Shown piece after piece: positions 12,556 to 25,576 of a stretch of 64,000 nt of DNA. The stretch is taken from the NCBI GenBank assembly GCA_963920765.1, contig OY987243.1, positions 6,076,001 through 6,140,000 on the forward strand. Direction: 5' to 3'. Both the position numbers and the translations under genes were made by a program. The notes beneath the pieces are model-generated. The model was not told the DNA's origin and searched no databases. It worked only from the letters and a program-made list of their open reading frames with translations. Source of the DNA: Ulota crispa. Taxonomy: Eukaryota; Streptophyta; Bryopsida; Orthotrichales; Orthotrichaceae. Within the stretch, counting starts at the first letter, position 1, and the number at the start of each line of letters is the position of its first letter.

Positions 12556-13640
12556 AACAAAGGTTGTTGCCCCCTTTTACTACTTAGCATGTTATAGAAT
12601 AAAATTGGCATCAATTGGCATTTATTTGTCTTGCATTTCTATGTTTTAATCATACCCCCAATCCCAATCAAGCATATCAAAATTCAACTCCAGAAAACTA
12701 AAATCCAATTTTTGGTAAAAACACCATATTCATTAAAAATGAGAGTTTCCATTGAAATGAGAGGTAATTTAAATGAAATTTGACAAGAGGCTTTATGTCA
12801 ATTTAACTCAAATCAAGCTGATATAAAACCTTTCAAATTTGACCTAAAATTGAAAGGTTTTAAGTTAATTCATCTTTAGGTTGAGATCAACATGTTTACT
12901 TTGAGAGGTCCTCAATCTCTCATTTTAATGAATGTGGTGTTTAAAATTTTTTGTGTCAGAATCATGGTTTCACAAGACAATTGATTGAAAAAAATTGGTG
13001 ATGAATTTTTGAGAATTAATTGCATGAGCATGTAAGAAACATCCATACACACATCTTGTATGCTAAAAAAATTCCCCTCAAGTAACAAAAATTTGATCTT
13101 CAAAAAATTTAATGTGACATGCAATATGCCCAAATTTGTAAAATACATGTTTTTATTTTTCAATTAGCTTTTCACCAAGTAAACATAACACCATGCTCAA
13201 AGGTACAAACTTAGTCAATATATGAGTCAAACGGCAAATTTTGATTATCATAGAGAAATATGTATTTTACAAAATTTTGGGCATATTGCATGTTGCATTA
13301 TATTTTGTGAAGATCAAATTTTTGTTACTTGAGGGGAATTTTTTTAGCATACAAGATGTGTGTATGGATGTTTCTTACATGCTCATGCAATTAATTCTCA
13401 AAAATTCATCACCAATGTTTTTCAATCAATTTTCTTGTGAAACCATAATTTTGACACAAAACAATTACCAAAAATTGGATTTTGGTTTTTTGGAGTTGAA
13501 TTTTGATATGATTGATTGAGATTGTGGTATGAATAAAATATAGAAAATGCAAGACAAATAAATGCCAATTGATGCCAATTTTATTCTATAACATCCTAAG
13601 TTATTTGAATGGTAAAAGGGGGACAACAATATTTGTTGTA
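12556..13640. mobile_element. Foldback element FB1 of a four-element array
   Basis: The arms 12556-13190 and 13205-13640 are complementary; TTGCCCCCTTTTA at the left pairs with TAAAAGGGGGACAA at the right. Both arms translate to the same peptide in mirror frames, which explains two attractive but false ORFs. The arm core (AAATTCATCACCAATG, CATGCAATTAATT) recurs in FB2-FB4. Confidence 0.85.
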
Positions 13641-13663
13641 TATCACAACATAGTCCCTAGAAA

Positions 13664-14502
13664 AAAGTCTAAACTTTTGCTTTTATGTCATTAAATAGCT
13701 TACATAATTCACAACAAAATGACACTTTATCATTTTGCATCACCAGTGTGGAATTCTTATCCAATCTTGATTAAACATACCAAATTCCAATTCCAAAAAA
13801 TCAAAACTTCATTTTTGGTGAGTTATTTTATATAGTATTCATGGTTTTACATGATTATTGAATAAAAAACATTGGTGATGAATTTTTGAGATTTGATTGC
13901 ATGGGTATGTTGAAAACATCCATATGCACATCATCTTATTACAAGCATCTCCAGAAGAGCTTCAAAATTTGTTTTTAGAGATTTCAATGTTGTGGTGACC
14001 ATGTCCAAATTTTGTGAAATATTTATTTCTTTATGACAAATAATTTTTTTGATTTGACTCATGCACTATGATTAAGTTTGTACTTTTGAACATGATGATA
14101 TATTTACTTTGCCAATAACTAGTTAAACTATAGAGATATCTATTTTACAAAATTTGATTATTGAATTCTTCATAAACTATAATTTTTTACTTAATGACAT
14201 TTTTCACATCTCATGATGTACGTGTGAATCTTTCCTACATACCCATGCAATCTAATCTCAAAAATTCATCACCAACTTTTTTTTTTTTTTTTGCAATGTT
14301 TTTAATCATTTTTCATGTAAAACCATGAATACCATGAAAAATAATTTACCAAAAATGAGGATTTGATTTTTCGAAATTGAAATCTGGCATGCTTAATCAA
14401 GATTGGATAAGAAATTCATACTGGTGATGCCAAAGAAAAAATGTTAATTACGCTGTGAGCTATGTAGGTTTTTAAATGACATAAAAGTAAATACTCAGTC
14501 TT
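13664..14502. mobile_element. Foldback element FB2
   Basis: The arms carry TTTTATGTCATTAAA (left) and TTTAAATGACATAAAAG (right), meeting near 14085. The core AAATTCATCACCAA is shared with FB1, FB3 and FB4. It abuts FB1 with only about 25 b between. Confidence 0.85.
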
Positions 14503-14511
14503 AATTTGTTC

Positions 14512-15388
14512 TGGGACTGTACCCGGCAACAGGGTATCGTCCACCCGTATATCAGTCAAAAAAATTAGCAAGTTGATTGGGGTCAGTTAGCATTTTTTTA
14601 TCTGGTAGTTTTTTGTATTTAATGCTTATCCTCAATTCCAATCAAGCATATCAAGATTCAATACAAAAAGTCAAAATTCATTTTTTGGTAAATGTTTTTG
14701 TGTCAAAATCATGGTTTTACATAAAAATTGATTGAAAAACATTAGTGATGAATTTTTGAGATTTGATTGCTTGGATATGTAGGAAACATTCATATGCACA
14801 TCTTTCATGCTAAAAAATCCCCTTAAGTAACAAAATTTTGATTTTCAAAAGGTCTTAATGTAACTTGAGATATGCTCAAATTTTGCAAAATACATGTTTT
14901 TATTTTTTAGCTAGCTTTTCACCAAATAATAGAATGCCATGTTCAAAAGTTCAAACTTTGTCACAATAAATGAGTCAAGTAGCAAAAATTCATTATCATA
15001 CAAAAAAATGTATTTTGCAAAATTTGAGCATATCTCAAGTTACATTAAGACCTTTTGAAAATCAAAATTTTGTTACTTAAGGGGATTTTTTAGCATGAAA
15101 GATGTGCATATGAATGTTTCCTACATATCCAAGCAATCAAATCTCAAAAATTCATCACTAATGTTTTTCAATCAATTTTTATGTAAAACCATGATTTTGA
15201 CACAAAAGCATTTTTCAAAAATTGAATTTTGACTTTTTGTATTGAATCTTGGTATGCTTGATTGGGATTGGGGATAAGCACTAAATACAAAAACTACCAG
15301 ATAAAAAAATGCTAATTGACCCCAATCAACTTGCTAATTTTTTTTTACTAATATAGGGGTGGAAAATTCCTTGTTGCCGTACAGTACC
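14512..15388. mobile_element. Foldback element FB3
   Basis: The left arm has AAAAATTAGCAAGTTGATTG and CTGGTAGTTTTTGTATTTA-like tracts, complemented at 15270-15350. The termini GACTGTACCCGGCAACA and TTGCCGTACAGTACC are inverted repeats. The arms meet near 14970. It abuts FB4. Confidence 0.85.
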
Positions 15389-16274
15389 AAAAAGAAAGAG
15401 TACATAACACCCTTTTATGGCATCCAAAGAAGTATGTATAACTCATGTATAACAAAGAATATAAGTAACATTTCATTCTCACATTTTTAATATGCCATCC
15501 TCATGCAATCTTGATAAAGCATATCAAATTTCAGTTACTAAAACCCAAAATCCTATTTTTGGTAAATGGTTTTGTGTCAAAATCATGGTTTTACAAGAAA
15601 GTTGATTAATAAATAGTGGTGATGAATTTTTGAGATTTGATTGCATGGATATGTAGGAGTCATCCATACGCACATCTCCCTTTCAAACAAACATTTCCAA
15701 AAAAATTCAATATTCCTTTTGTAGAGATTTTAATGTTAGGGTGATCATGACCAAATTTAATAAAATACATATTTCTTCATGGAAATTTGTTTCTATTATT
15801 TGACTCATACATTGTGATTAAGTTTGTAACTTTAAACATGAAAATATGTTTTTTTTTGCCAAAAACTAATTTCCATGAAGAAATATGTATTTTACTAGAT
15901 TTGGTCATGATCACCCTAACATTAAAATCCCTATAGAAGGAATTTTGAATTTTTTTGGAAATGTTTGTTTGAAAGGAAGATGTGCGTATGGATGACTCCT
16001 ACATATCCATGCAATCAAATCTCAGAAATTCACTATTGCTATTTATTAATCAACTTTCTTGTAAAATTGTGATTTTGACACAAATTTTTTTACCAAAAAT
16101 AGGATTTTAAGTTTTAGTAGCTGAAATTTGATATGCTTGATCAAAATTGCATGAAGATCGCATATTAAAAATGTGAGAATGAAATGTCAGTTATATTCTT
16201 TGTTATACATGAGTTATACATACTTCTTTGGATGCCATAAAAGGGTGTTACGTACTCTTTTTTTCAGTACTGTA
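15381..16274. mobile_element. Foldback element FB4
   Basis: The terminal ACAGTACCAAAAAGAAAGAG pairs with CTCTTTTTTTCAGTACTGT. The subterminal GGCATCCAAAGAAGTATGTA is complemented at 16215-16235. The arms meet near 15850. It shares terminal bases with FB3, as if one inserted at the edge of the other. Confidence 0.85.
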
Positions 16275-16460
16275 CAGACTACAGAGAGAGAGCGAGGGTT
16301 TTTTTATTTCAGTTCGGGAAGGTTTGTTGAACCTTTTGCCCCCAAAAAGCAAGTCGGAGGTGGGGGCCCGCCCTGGCCTGTCCGACGTCGAACGGAGGCC
16401 CCCGTACGCCTCAGCCTACTGAGAACAGGAATTGGATCGAGCACACTCACGTACACTTAG

Positions 16461-16783
16461 GCCTGGTTCAGACTAGCGACTAGCGGAAAACTTCTCAAAC
16501 GTGATTGGTTGAAATTTGGCTTTTCTCCACTGTTGGGTTTAGGCTACGGATTTGTCTGGTACTTTTACATCCAATTTCATCACCCTTGGGATCATCTTAT
16601 ATAATAGCCATGTCAGCGGCCAAGATAGTGAAAATTTGAGGCCTGTTCCAAGGGTGGTACCAAACTTGTTCAACAGAGGCACACTTTTGGATGACGCACG
16701 ACTATACAAAAAAGTTTCTATTGCGTGAAAAAGGTGCCAATTTCCGTGTCTCAATTGCTTGCTAGTCTAATCCGAGTTGGGCC
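16461..16783. mobile_element. GACTAGCG-ended MITE, copy 1
   Basis: A 323-b element with inverted ends GGTTCAGACTAGCG / CTAGTCTAATCC. The interior (AGGGTGGTACCAAACTTGT) is found inverted in the copy at 18849-19173. The ends resemble hAT MITEs, but no 8-b target duplication was confirmed. Confidence 0.7.
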
Positions 16784-17213
16784 GGTTCAGATTGGGAAGC
16801 AGTTAAGATTTAAGAGCATCTTATTGTCCGGTGGGAGGGTTTGATCACTCACAATGAAGCGGACAGCCGATAGATGGAAACGCCATGTCATCACCTTTTC
16901 CTGCCAAAATTAGAGAGGAGCTCACTTGTAGCGGTGAAGATTTGGGGTCACCTCCCAAAGTGTCCCCAAATCTTGGCCACCGGCCAAAACACTCCCTCTC
17001 ACATGAAATGAGGTAAAGACAAAATCATGTCAACTAAGAATAGAAGGAATAAAAGTGCTCTTCCAATGGAAGTCCAATGCCCATTGTGAAAACATGCATT
17101 AGACGGACAAATCCATGATGACATGACAAATTTCCCTCCAAACTCAACCAGATGAAGCACCAAACAAAGACTTTGGCCAGTGGCTCCAGACGTCCTAGTC
17201 TGAATCAGCCTTG
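16784..17213. mobile_element. Possible second TIR element abutting the first
   Basis: The left end GGTTCAGATTGGGA and right end CTAGTCTGAATCAGCC are imperfect inverted repeats. An internal hairpin lies at 16948-16978 (AGATTTGGGG / CCCCAAATCT). It may instead be part of a larger 16461-17213 element. Confidence 0.45.
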
Positions 17214-18175
17214 CACAATTGCAAGGATTTGCTCCAACGCTGGAGACCCTTGTTGCTCCTGCCCCATTCTCACTAGCACGCTCACCAATAGTTCAGTGAG
17301 CGTGAACACTATTCTACATGAGTCATAAGAGAATCTCATTCTCATTGGCAAGATGCGTTAGAGGAGAATATATGAGTAAAAGTATACAAACAAAAACTAA
17401 AAGTACAAGAAAGTTTCTAAACCCCACCACCAAGAAGGTCCCACATCATTACTACCACATTTTGAGGTCATACATGAAACCTTCTCATTAGTTGCTAGAA
17501 ATGAGGGAATGCGTCATATGAGAGAACGTGATTTACTAACACATTCTAAGGGCCCCCGACTCCACATGGAAGGGGGCCCTAAATACGTTTGAGAGACTCA
17601 TTTCAAAACCATGTTGGTGGACCCATGTTAGGGAAGAAGACAAAAAGATTCTCACCCAAACAAGTCCAACTGTTCAGTGGGAATGGGCCTTCTGTGACAT
17701 TGAGACTCCTAAAATGCTGCTTCAGGTAGGGGAGTTCTTGGCCGTCTGATATCAGCGGCAAACTATTGCCGTCAATCCGCATTGCAAACTTGCGAGGAGA
17801 ACAAGGGCGCACGGGCCCATCACAAAAATCTGCCAGGGCCGTTTCAGGTCGGGTCAGGATTGGAGAGGAATCCCACTTCATGCTGATTTGGGCTGGGTAG
17901 GCCCGATTCAGAGTCTACTGTAGGTGGGGGGCAAATTTGACTGGTCATTGCCAAATTGATTATTTTTTCAGAAAAAATCAATTTGGCACCAAATTTTATA
18001 ATAAAATAAGCTTAGGCACTTTCAAAAAAAATTGTTGTTATTTGGCATTCAATCAAAAAAAATAGTAGAATTAAGCCTTTTTCTAAGCATCTTCCACTTT
18101 CTAAAATTAGCCCTTGATAAGAAATTTGTAGTAGATTGAACCCTCTTGGAATCAACCTTGAGCTTCCATTGTTAC
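17214..18175. other. No gene seen; short inverted repeats only
   Basis: It holds a short GC-rich palindrome at 17550-17580 (GGGCCCCC / GGGGGCCC) and a hairpin around 17950-17985 (CCAAATTGATT / AATCAATTTGG). No supported coding sequence. Confidence 0.5.
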
Positions 18176-18423
18176 TTAACCCCTGAGTGCCCCAAGACCT
18201 CAAAATGGGGAGCACGTTTTGAAAAATGTCCACATTTGACTCCTATCCTCTTCTTAATGGTAAAATCAAAGGACTTGTACTTTTTCATGTACCTTTAGGC
18301 ATGTGTCTACTACCACTCAAAAAAAGTTCAAGCTATTTGACTCTACTTAGGTAATACTTTTATTGGACTAAGTACACAAGGATATGGATTTGAGTGAATG
18401 TGGCCTGGGCACTCAAGGGTTAA
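18176..18423. mobile_element. TTAA-flanked MITE, piggyBac-like (copy 2)
   Basis: TTAA at 18176-18179 and 18420-18423 flank a 240-b body with inverted ends CCCCTGAGTGCCC / GGGCACTCAAGGG. The end consensus is the same as in the 42.9-47.7 kb cluster. No ORF. Confidence 0.8.
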
Positions 18424-18848
18424 GCTTAATGACTTTTATAATATTCAACATTTCAATTTTTGATTTGTTTGACATTGGGCATTTTTGGAGAATAATTTAT
18501 AGAATAATTAGGCAAAATTTTGGAGAACTATTTTATGCCAAATTTGCTATCAAACCTATAGTAAACTTTTTTTTTGGCTTTCGGGTGCCAAATTACACCC
18601 AAAAAAAAAATCTTGCTAAAAAATGTCAAAAAAATGCCAAAAAAACTTGGATGAAATTTTCACAAGGCTTCAAATTTTAAAAAGAACCTAAATGAAATTG
18701 CCAAATTGTGGATGAAAACCAAATTCTAGACATGTAATATGTACTAATGTGATATTTTTTATCCAGTATGTGGATGAATGTTGAAATTTGGAGCATCATT
18801 ATAACATTTTAAATTGACACTTCCACACTTCTTAAAACGTGAAAAAAA

Positions 18849-19173
18849 GGCCATGGTTTAGACTAGCGGTTGGACAAGACACAAGAACTAGCACCCTGTT
18901 TGGTGTTTCATTAGCTAGGGTCATTTCTACGTCATCCAATTGTTGGGTATGCCATTTTAGGAATGTTTCTCTATCGGACAAGTTTGGTACCACCCTTGGA
19001 GCAAGCCCCAAAATCTCACTATCTTATCTGGTGACGTAAAAATTTAGGTTGGTGACTTGGCAAGTTGAAGTACCGGACAAACCCTAAGTGTGAACCCTTT
19101 GACAGACAAATTTGATATTTCAACCAATGATGTTCGAGATAAATTTGTCCAGTTGCTAGTATAAATTGGGCTT
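18849..19173. mobile_element. GACTAGCG-ended MITE, copy 2
   Basis: A 325-b element, inverted relative to copy 1 at 16461. Both contain ACAAGTTTGGTACCACCCTT or its complement. Inverted ends are GGTTTAGACTAGCGG / TTGCTAGTATAAATTG. Confidence 0.7.
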
Positions 19174-20900
19174 CACGCTCAGCCTTTAAATTTTGTTTTT
19201 TTTGTTGGTTAGGGTTAGGCACCTAACAATGAGAGCACGTAAGGAAAACTTGGATAAAAATGGATAGAATCCAAAACATGTGCACGTCCATTTATAAAAT
19301 CTACTAAGTTCAATAATTTTCATCCAAAATTTGGCAAACCTTGTGTTCCCTCTAAGAGGGACTTGGTGATTTTGTCCATCTTTTCACCTAATTTTTCTAG
19401 TGTAATGGTAGCCAATCTTGAATTGAGGTAAGCTTTTGGCAAAAAATCACCAAGAATTTAAAGGTTGCTCAGGCTTTCCCAAAATGGGAGGTTCAGAGTT
19501 GTGTGTCCACCTTGCAATTGCAATGTAGTAATTATGATGTCCTGTGCATTTGCATAACTATCAAAATGTATTTTTAGATACATTGTTTTGAATGCATAGT
19601 GAAATTAAAAGGGTTGTAAAAATGTAAAGTTTTGATTCAACAAAAAAAAATCATTAAAACCACACATAAAATAGAATTTCATTGATTTCAAAAAAATTAA
19701 CAAAATATGCATGAAACTTCAAACAAAAGCAAACACCCTAATGAAGCATTTGTAATCCATCAAAATGTAGGTATTATTAGTTTAATATGATCATTTTGAT
19801 TCAACTCAACTACTCTACTTTGTACCACTTCAAACATACAAAATGCTACACTAATTCATAGCTTTGATTTTGTTTCCACATGAAGATATACCTTTACAAG
19901 TGCATTCAATTCCTAAAGTAAAAGTAAAAGTAGAATTGTACAAGCAAGTTCCTTGAAGCTTTTGGGGTTTGATATTTAGGCCCTTTGTTGTCAAGTTCTG
20001 AAATAAATGTCCTAAAGCACTTCCTTCAAACGTGATTCATGTGTTGTACTTATGTATTGTTGTGTATCCCTTTTACCTTAGATTGCCCGCCTATTTTTCA
20101 TATTATCGACAATCCAAACACCTAAGTTTTAAAATAATTAATACCTCAAAGAGTCCTTCATTAGACCTTCAATTTGTAAGCTAGGCTTTCAAGTACAACT
20201 GTACAAGGTTGTATTTGTTTCCCACCAATTTTGATTGCAAGTTTAGTCTTTTTTTTTGAAAGGCGCTTGTTTTTTTCCTCCCCTCATAAAGAGGCTCTTT
20301 GCAATGTTTGGGGCATTTTCAATTTCAAAATACAACATTGCTTTTATTATATTTTCAAAGTTGTCAATGGCTAAACTAAAGCTCATGTTCATCATATTTC
20401 ATTTATTTCATGAGCTCCAAACTGAAAACCAACAAATCCATTTTCAAAATTTAATATAAATTCATATGTGATTTTTTTATTCATCTTCAATGATTTTATG
20501 GAAAATGCTTGAAAATTTCACTTTGGGGTTTAGGGGTGATTGAGAAGTCTTTAATGAGAAAGTTTCAAGCAAAATTATGGAATATAATAATGTAATAAGG
20601 AACAAGTCATTTACTTGCATCAAATGGAACACATATTAAAATTGCTCATTGTTATTTAGGGTGGTGATTTTACTATCTTTTTACTTATACATTAACAATC
20701 CATTTTCAAAAAATGCAAAAAAAATGTTAGTTAGGGAATTTAGGTTCATTGATAATTGAATTGAAAATAATCAAAAAACAAAGAAAATTTAAAGTATGCT
20801 TCAGATACATTGACTAAAATGATTTTACTTAAGACCATTTTTTAATAATTTATTTCATCCATCATTCATGTAGTTTGCACTAAATTTTGTGAAAATGACT
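19174..20900. other. AT-rich stretch, no feature recognised
   Basis: Only short chance frames, and no end repeats that I can pair. Confidence 0.55.
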
Positions 20901-21470
20901 AAATATCAAAAACACCCCTCAGTTCTTTCAAAATATCAAATATACCCCTATATTATTTGAAATTAAAAAATATATCCTTGGGTTTTTGTAGGAATATCAA
21001 TTAGACCCCTAGTTTTTTGGAACCCTCAATTATTATGAAACATCAAATATACCCTTGTATTATTTGAATTAGAAATCATATTCTTAACTTTCTTGTGCCT
21101 CTTTTTGCAAATTCTTGTGAATACTTGAATGATAATGGAAAGTACAAAAGCTAGCTAGATGTAAGTTGAATGTAAGCCAAATATTGGAAGCCAGCTCTTT
21201 AAGCTCTATATAGGGTGTTTGCATGTAAGTTTATTGTGGTCAAAGTCATTGTAATGATTACATAGTAATTTTTGTTGTCATTTTTTAATATTTTAAAAAA
21301 ATTGTAAAAAAGAGGCACAAATGACTAGGGGTATTAATGATATTCTCAAAGATTACTTGGGGTACATATGATTGATATTTCTATACAAGGCCAGTGGTAT
21401 TTTTAATATTTCAAATAATATAGGGGTATATTTGATATTTTGAAGAATTGAGGGGTATTTTTGATATTTT
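20901..21470. mobile_element. Foldback element of the CAAAAAYACCCCTCA family
   Basis: The left arm AAATATCAAAAACACCCCTC is complemented at 21450-21468, and further blocks (CAAATATACCCCTATATTAT) pair across the element. The same terminal motif is found in the CACTA elements at 28.8 and 39.8 kb and in the large palindrome at 35.5-37.6 kb. Confidence 0.8.
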
Positions 21471-23970
21471 CCCTTGATTTAATTATATAATGTGAGATAA
21501 TTTGAATAGTAAATGAAAAGTTTGTGATTATTTTCTTGTGCAAACCTTCAAATAAATGAAAGAATTGCATTTTTTATTTCCATTTAACTTAAAGTGAATT
21601 TCTTTGTGTGTATTTACTTCCAATGTTATATGTGTTGTGGGTATTTTGGAATTTAACTGAATTACTTATTTGAATAAATAAAATGTAATAAACAAACCAA
21701 AAAGTCATTTGATTCAACAAAGCTCATCATCAAAATCAATCATTACAAAATTGGATTCATATTAGTTGTTTCATATTGATTTGTCAGATCAAAGTCTTTT
21801 GCTTGTTTGTGTCGCAATATGGATAAAACCAAGTTTTATTCATTAATTAGTTATTCTATTAATCAATTAGATATCCATTCATTCAATATTGGATGCTCTT
21901 ATGCACATATGATTGTAACAACAATAATTTGTGAATTTGAAAAAATCATCTAATTGAAAATATTATCAATTTTTTCCATGATTCAAGAATTGGAGTATTT
22001 GTAAGATTTAAATAATGATCATTTATTTTAAATCAATTGATAAACTTTAGACAATTTACTCAAATTTTATTGTTGGTTTTGGTGTATTTCATTTCACCTA
22101 AAACATGATTGGTATAGTTCTAAATTTGTTGAATAATAGCATAACTTGTAAGATTTATGAAAGCCATAATGATTTTTTTCTCTACAGTGTGAACAAGATG
22201 AGATAACCTTTATAAAAAGAAAAGAAAAATGTCTTTCCTTTTTAAAATGTCATTAGTTTTTACATTAAAACATTCAATACAAAGTTTGGCAAAAATAACG
22301 GTAATCGGAATAAACGTCATGGTATGTTTAGTATAATTTTAAAACTAACTTACTTATATAAACATTTGATTAAAAAAATTCAACTCATTAATATTTGAAA
22401 ATAATAAATTCAAAATGCCATCGTCTTCACTTATTGGATGTCACATAATTCAAAATCTATATAATTACAATTAAAGAACACATTAGTACCATAAATAATG
22501 ATACAAAATGAACTAATTAGGTATAGACACATAAGATATGCATTTCAAAATAATATAATAATTAAGGTGATTAAAACCACTAGCACAATACGTTTGTTCA
22601 TTAAAATTATAGAATCATAAATATCATAAAATCAAAACCATATCCTTCTATTAAAAATAATAATGATTTCTCCTAAAAGCTTAATAGATGTCTAGCTCTT
22701 TAAAAACAAATTTAAATGTCTGATCTACCTCACTTTTTTATTTATTCACCACATGTTTATAAAATTTGAGGGTTATTACATATACACAATTTTTGCGTTT
22801 TATTGTAGTGACACCTTTAAAAAAATATGTTGAAATCTCCATACTTAAAACACAATTTATTAAACAACTTCGACAGTTTTACTCTTGTACATGATTTTTG
22901 TACAAAATATTTTTGTCATAATTTTTTTTCTCTACTGCATTGTGAAATTAGTTTTCATTCTTTAATAAAAATTATTATTCTTCTTTAAAGTTTTATGTCC
23001 AAACCTTGTATTAGTAACGTAAGCTTAAATTAGAAAAAATACTTCTAATTGCTATTGGCATTGAAAGTTGGACTTGGTCTACATTTTGGTTTCATCATAT
23101 TTTGTAGAGCTGCTAAAAAAAAATTTATTGCTTCTTTTACAATCTTTTATTATTTGAAATTTAAAGACTTAAATTTTTCTATTATCATCAAATTTGATAT
23201 AATGCCAAGAGATTCTTAAATAAACGTGTTTATTTCAGCATCACATTTAGCAATGAGGTTTCTATGAAATTATACTTTTTTTTTTTCAACATTTGAAATG
23301 TTAATAATAAAAACATCTTTTGTAAGGTCCTTTTTAAATTGATTAATGAAACTTTGACGCTCATATTCACTTGACAATAAATCTTGTAAATGCTTTAGAT
23401 TTTCATTTATAATTATTTTTATAGCCAACATATGCTTGCATATTGGGTTTATATGGTGCAACTACACCATAGCTCCCAAATGCGCTACTATTGCCATGTT
23501 GGCATCTTACAATGAGAAGTCTAAGCTAAATTTGCATCGCTTCTTAAACTTAAAGACTCAAACTAAAGACATTTTTAAGAAGAATATTCAAGGTGACCCA
23601 CAGATTATTATGAAAAATAAGTTTAAAACAAAAGAATACCAAAGCAAAGTTGACTATGTAACAATTTTGTATATGTCAATTTTGTACTAAAACCAAATTT
23701 AAGCTCAACACAAATGAGAATTTTTCCATTGATTGTTGATAACAAACTAAAGTCTAAAGCAATAAATTGACAATGTCTGATAAGTATGTATTATCATTGT
23801 AATGTTTCAAAAAATATATTTAGAGAATGTTTAGAACAATTCTTCATTTCGAAACTACAATTTTTGATTGTATGAACAATAGAAAAAACAACTTAGTGAT
23901 ATCTAGAAGATAGAAATTATACCAAGATAGCTTCAAATATGTATATAAACTTTTATTGTTTTATTTTATT
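21471..23970. other. AT-rich stretch, no feature recognised
   Basis: Very AT-rich with no plausible exon, RNA gene or element boundary. The 23270-23690 frames lack any recognisable motif. Confidence 0.5.
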
Positions 23971-24383
23971 GGGAATTGATATGTGTACCACACCCTTTCA
24001 ATTACTGTACCACACCCCAAAGTAAATTTTAGATTTCTATCATCAAAAAGCTAAATTTGAGAATCTAGAATTCAAATTTGGACTTAGACACCATGATTTA
24101 GTCTAGAACCATTAAAAAAAAATTGCAATTCAACAACACCCAATGAAAAAATTTAGCTAGGGAGAAAAGTATTACTTTTACTTTTGTTTGTAAAACAGAT
24201 AAGTTTTTTCATTGCGTGTTGTTGAATTGCAATTTTTTTTGTGGTTCTAAACTAAATGACAGTCTCTAAGTCCAAATCTAAATTCCAAATTCTCAAATTC
24301 AACTTTTTGATGGTATAAATCTAAATTTTACTTTGGAGGTGTGGTACAATAATTGAAAGGGTGTGGTATACATATCAATTCCC
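23971..24383. mobile_element. Foldback element, GGGAATTGATATGTGTACCA family (copy 1)
   Basis: Near-perfect 413-b palindrome. GGGAATTGATATGTG at the left pairs with CATATCAATTCCC at the right; ACCACACCCTTTCAATTA also pairs. It is the same family as 39072-39482 and shares its central module with 3378-4027. Confidence 0.88.
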
Positions 24384-25531
24384 TATTTTATTTTATTTTC
24401 AACAAATCTTGGACGCCCATAATTTAATTATTAATATTTTTACCTTGCAGTTGATTTACAACTAATAATCTCATGCAATAATCTAAAACTTTACTCACTT
24501 GCATAAAAACTTCAAGCCTTGTATGATTTGAAAATTTTATAGAAGAAATAGGAAAATGGCTATCATTTTTTCCTCGCTATTTCACTATCTTGTTATATGT
24601 ATTAAAATCAACAAAAAAATTATAATCCCTTAAAACAAACTCATCACTTTGACCTCTAAAACCACTATTTTGGCTAGCCAAAGTACCATTTTCTAAATAG
24701 ACTAAAGCAAAAATACTAAACATATAAGAATTGCAAGTTATATCTTTATTAAACAAGGTACTAAAGTTATTGTTTGTAAAAGCAAGATTACTACAAAAAA
24801 CTTCTATTTCATGATATGACTAGATTTTGTTTAAGATAAATTTGAAACATTTGTTATTTTTAGTTTAGTTTTTGTCTTTTCAAATAGGAATGGTGTCAGC
24901 ATACCAAAATTTTTGGCTTAAATAAAGGAAATATTGAAAACAAATTGTTGTTCTTATTTGCAATTTAACAAGTTTGATATATCTTATTGGACATCACCAC
25001 TTAGAACATTTCAGCCATTGTTTTATTTATTTATACCTCATTTTTATAAAACAACCACATACATTAATATCAATTTTGTAAAATTTATAATAATAAAATT
25101 ATCAACAATTAGAAAGCCAAAAAAAATCTAAAATAGTTTGTGTATATAAAATAAACATGCCATCTATCTGCATACATTTCACTTGTCTTTTTATGTCCAT
25201 CTTAAACCCTAAAGTAGCAAATTTTTTTATATTCATAAGAGAACAAGATAATTCTTTATTATCTTTGCTTCAAATATCATTTTGCCAAATGAAACACAAT
25301 TGACAAAAAATATTATTGCATTTGGAATTTTATTTTGCACAACTATTTTTCCACAAAAGTATATAATCATAACCAATTATACATTATAAGTCTAAAACGA
25401 TAACTTGTTATGGTTCTGCTTTTTCATTACTGATTTTTGTTGGTGTTGACAAGCAACATAAGAGCATATCCTCCATAAAATAAATCTCATTTGAGGCCTA
25501 AGCTTGCAGACGTAGAAAACAAAAATGATTG

Positions 25532-25576
<45 letters not shown>

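Noticed and set aside
12912-13519. Two similar 83- and 92-codon frames on opposite strands, as if a divergent gene pair
   Set aside because: They are the two arms of foldback FB1, so the same sequence is read in mirror image. No motif and no gene-like composition.
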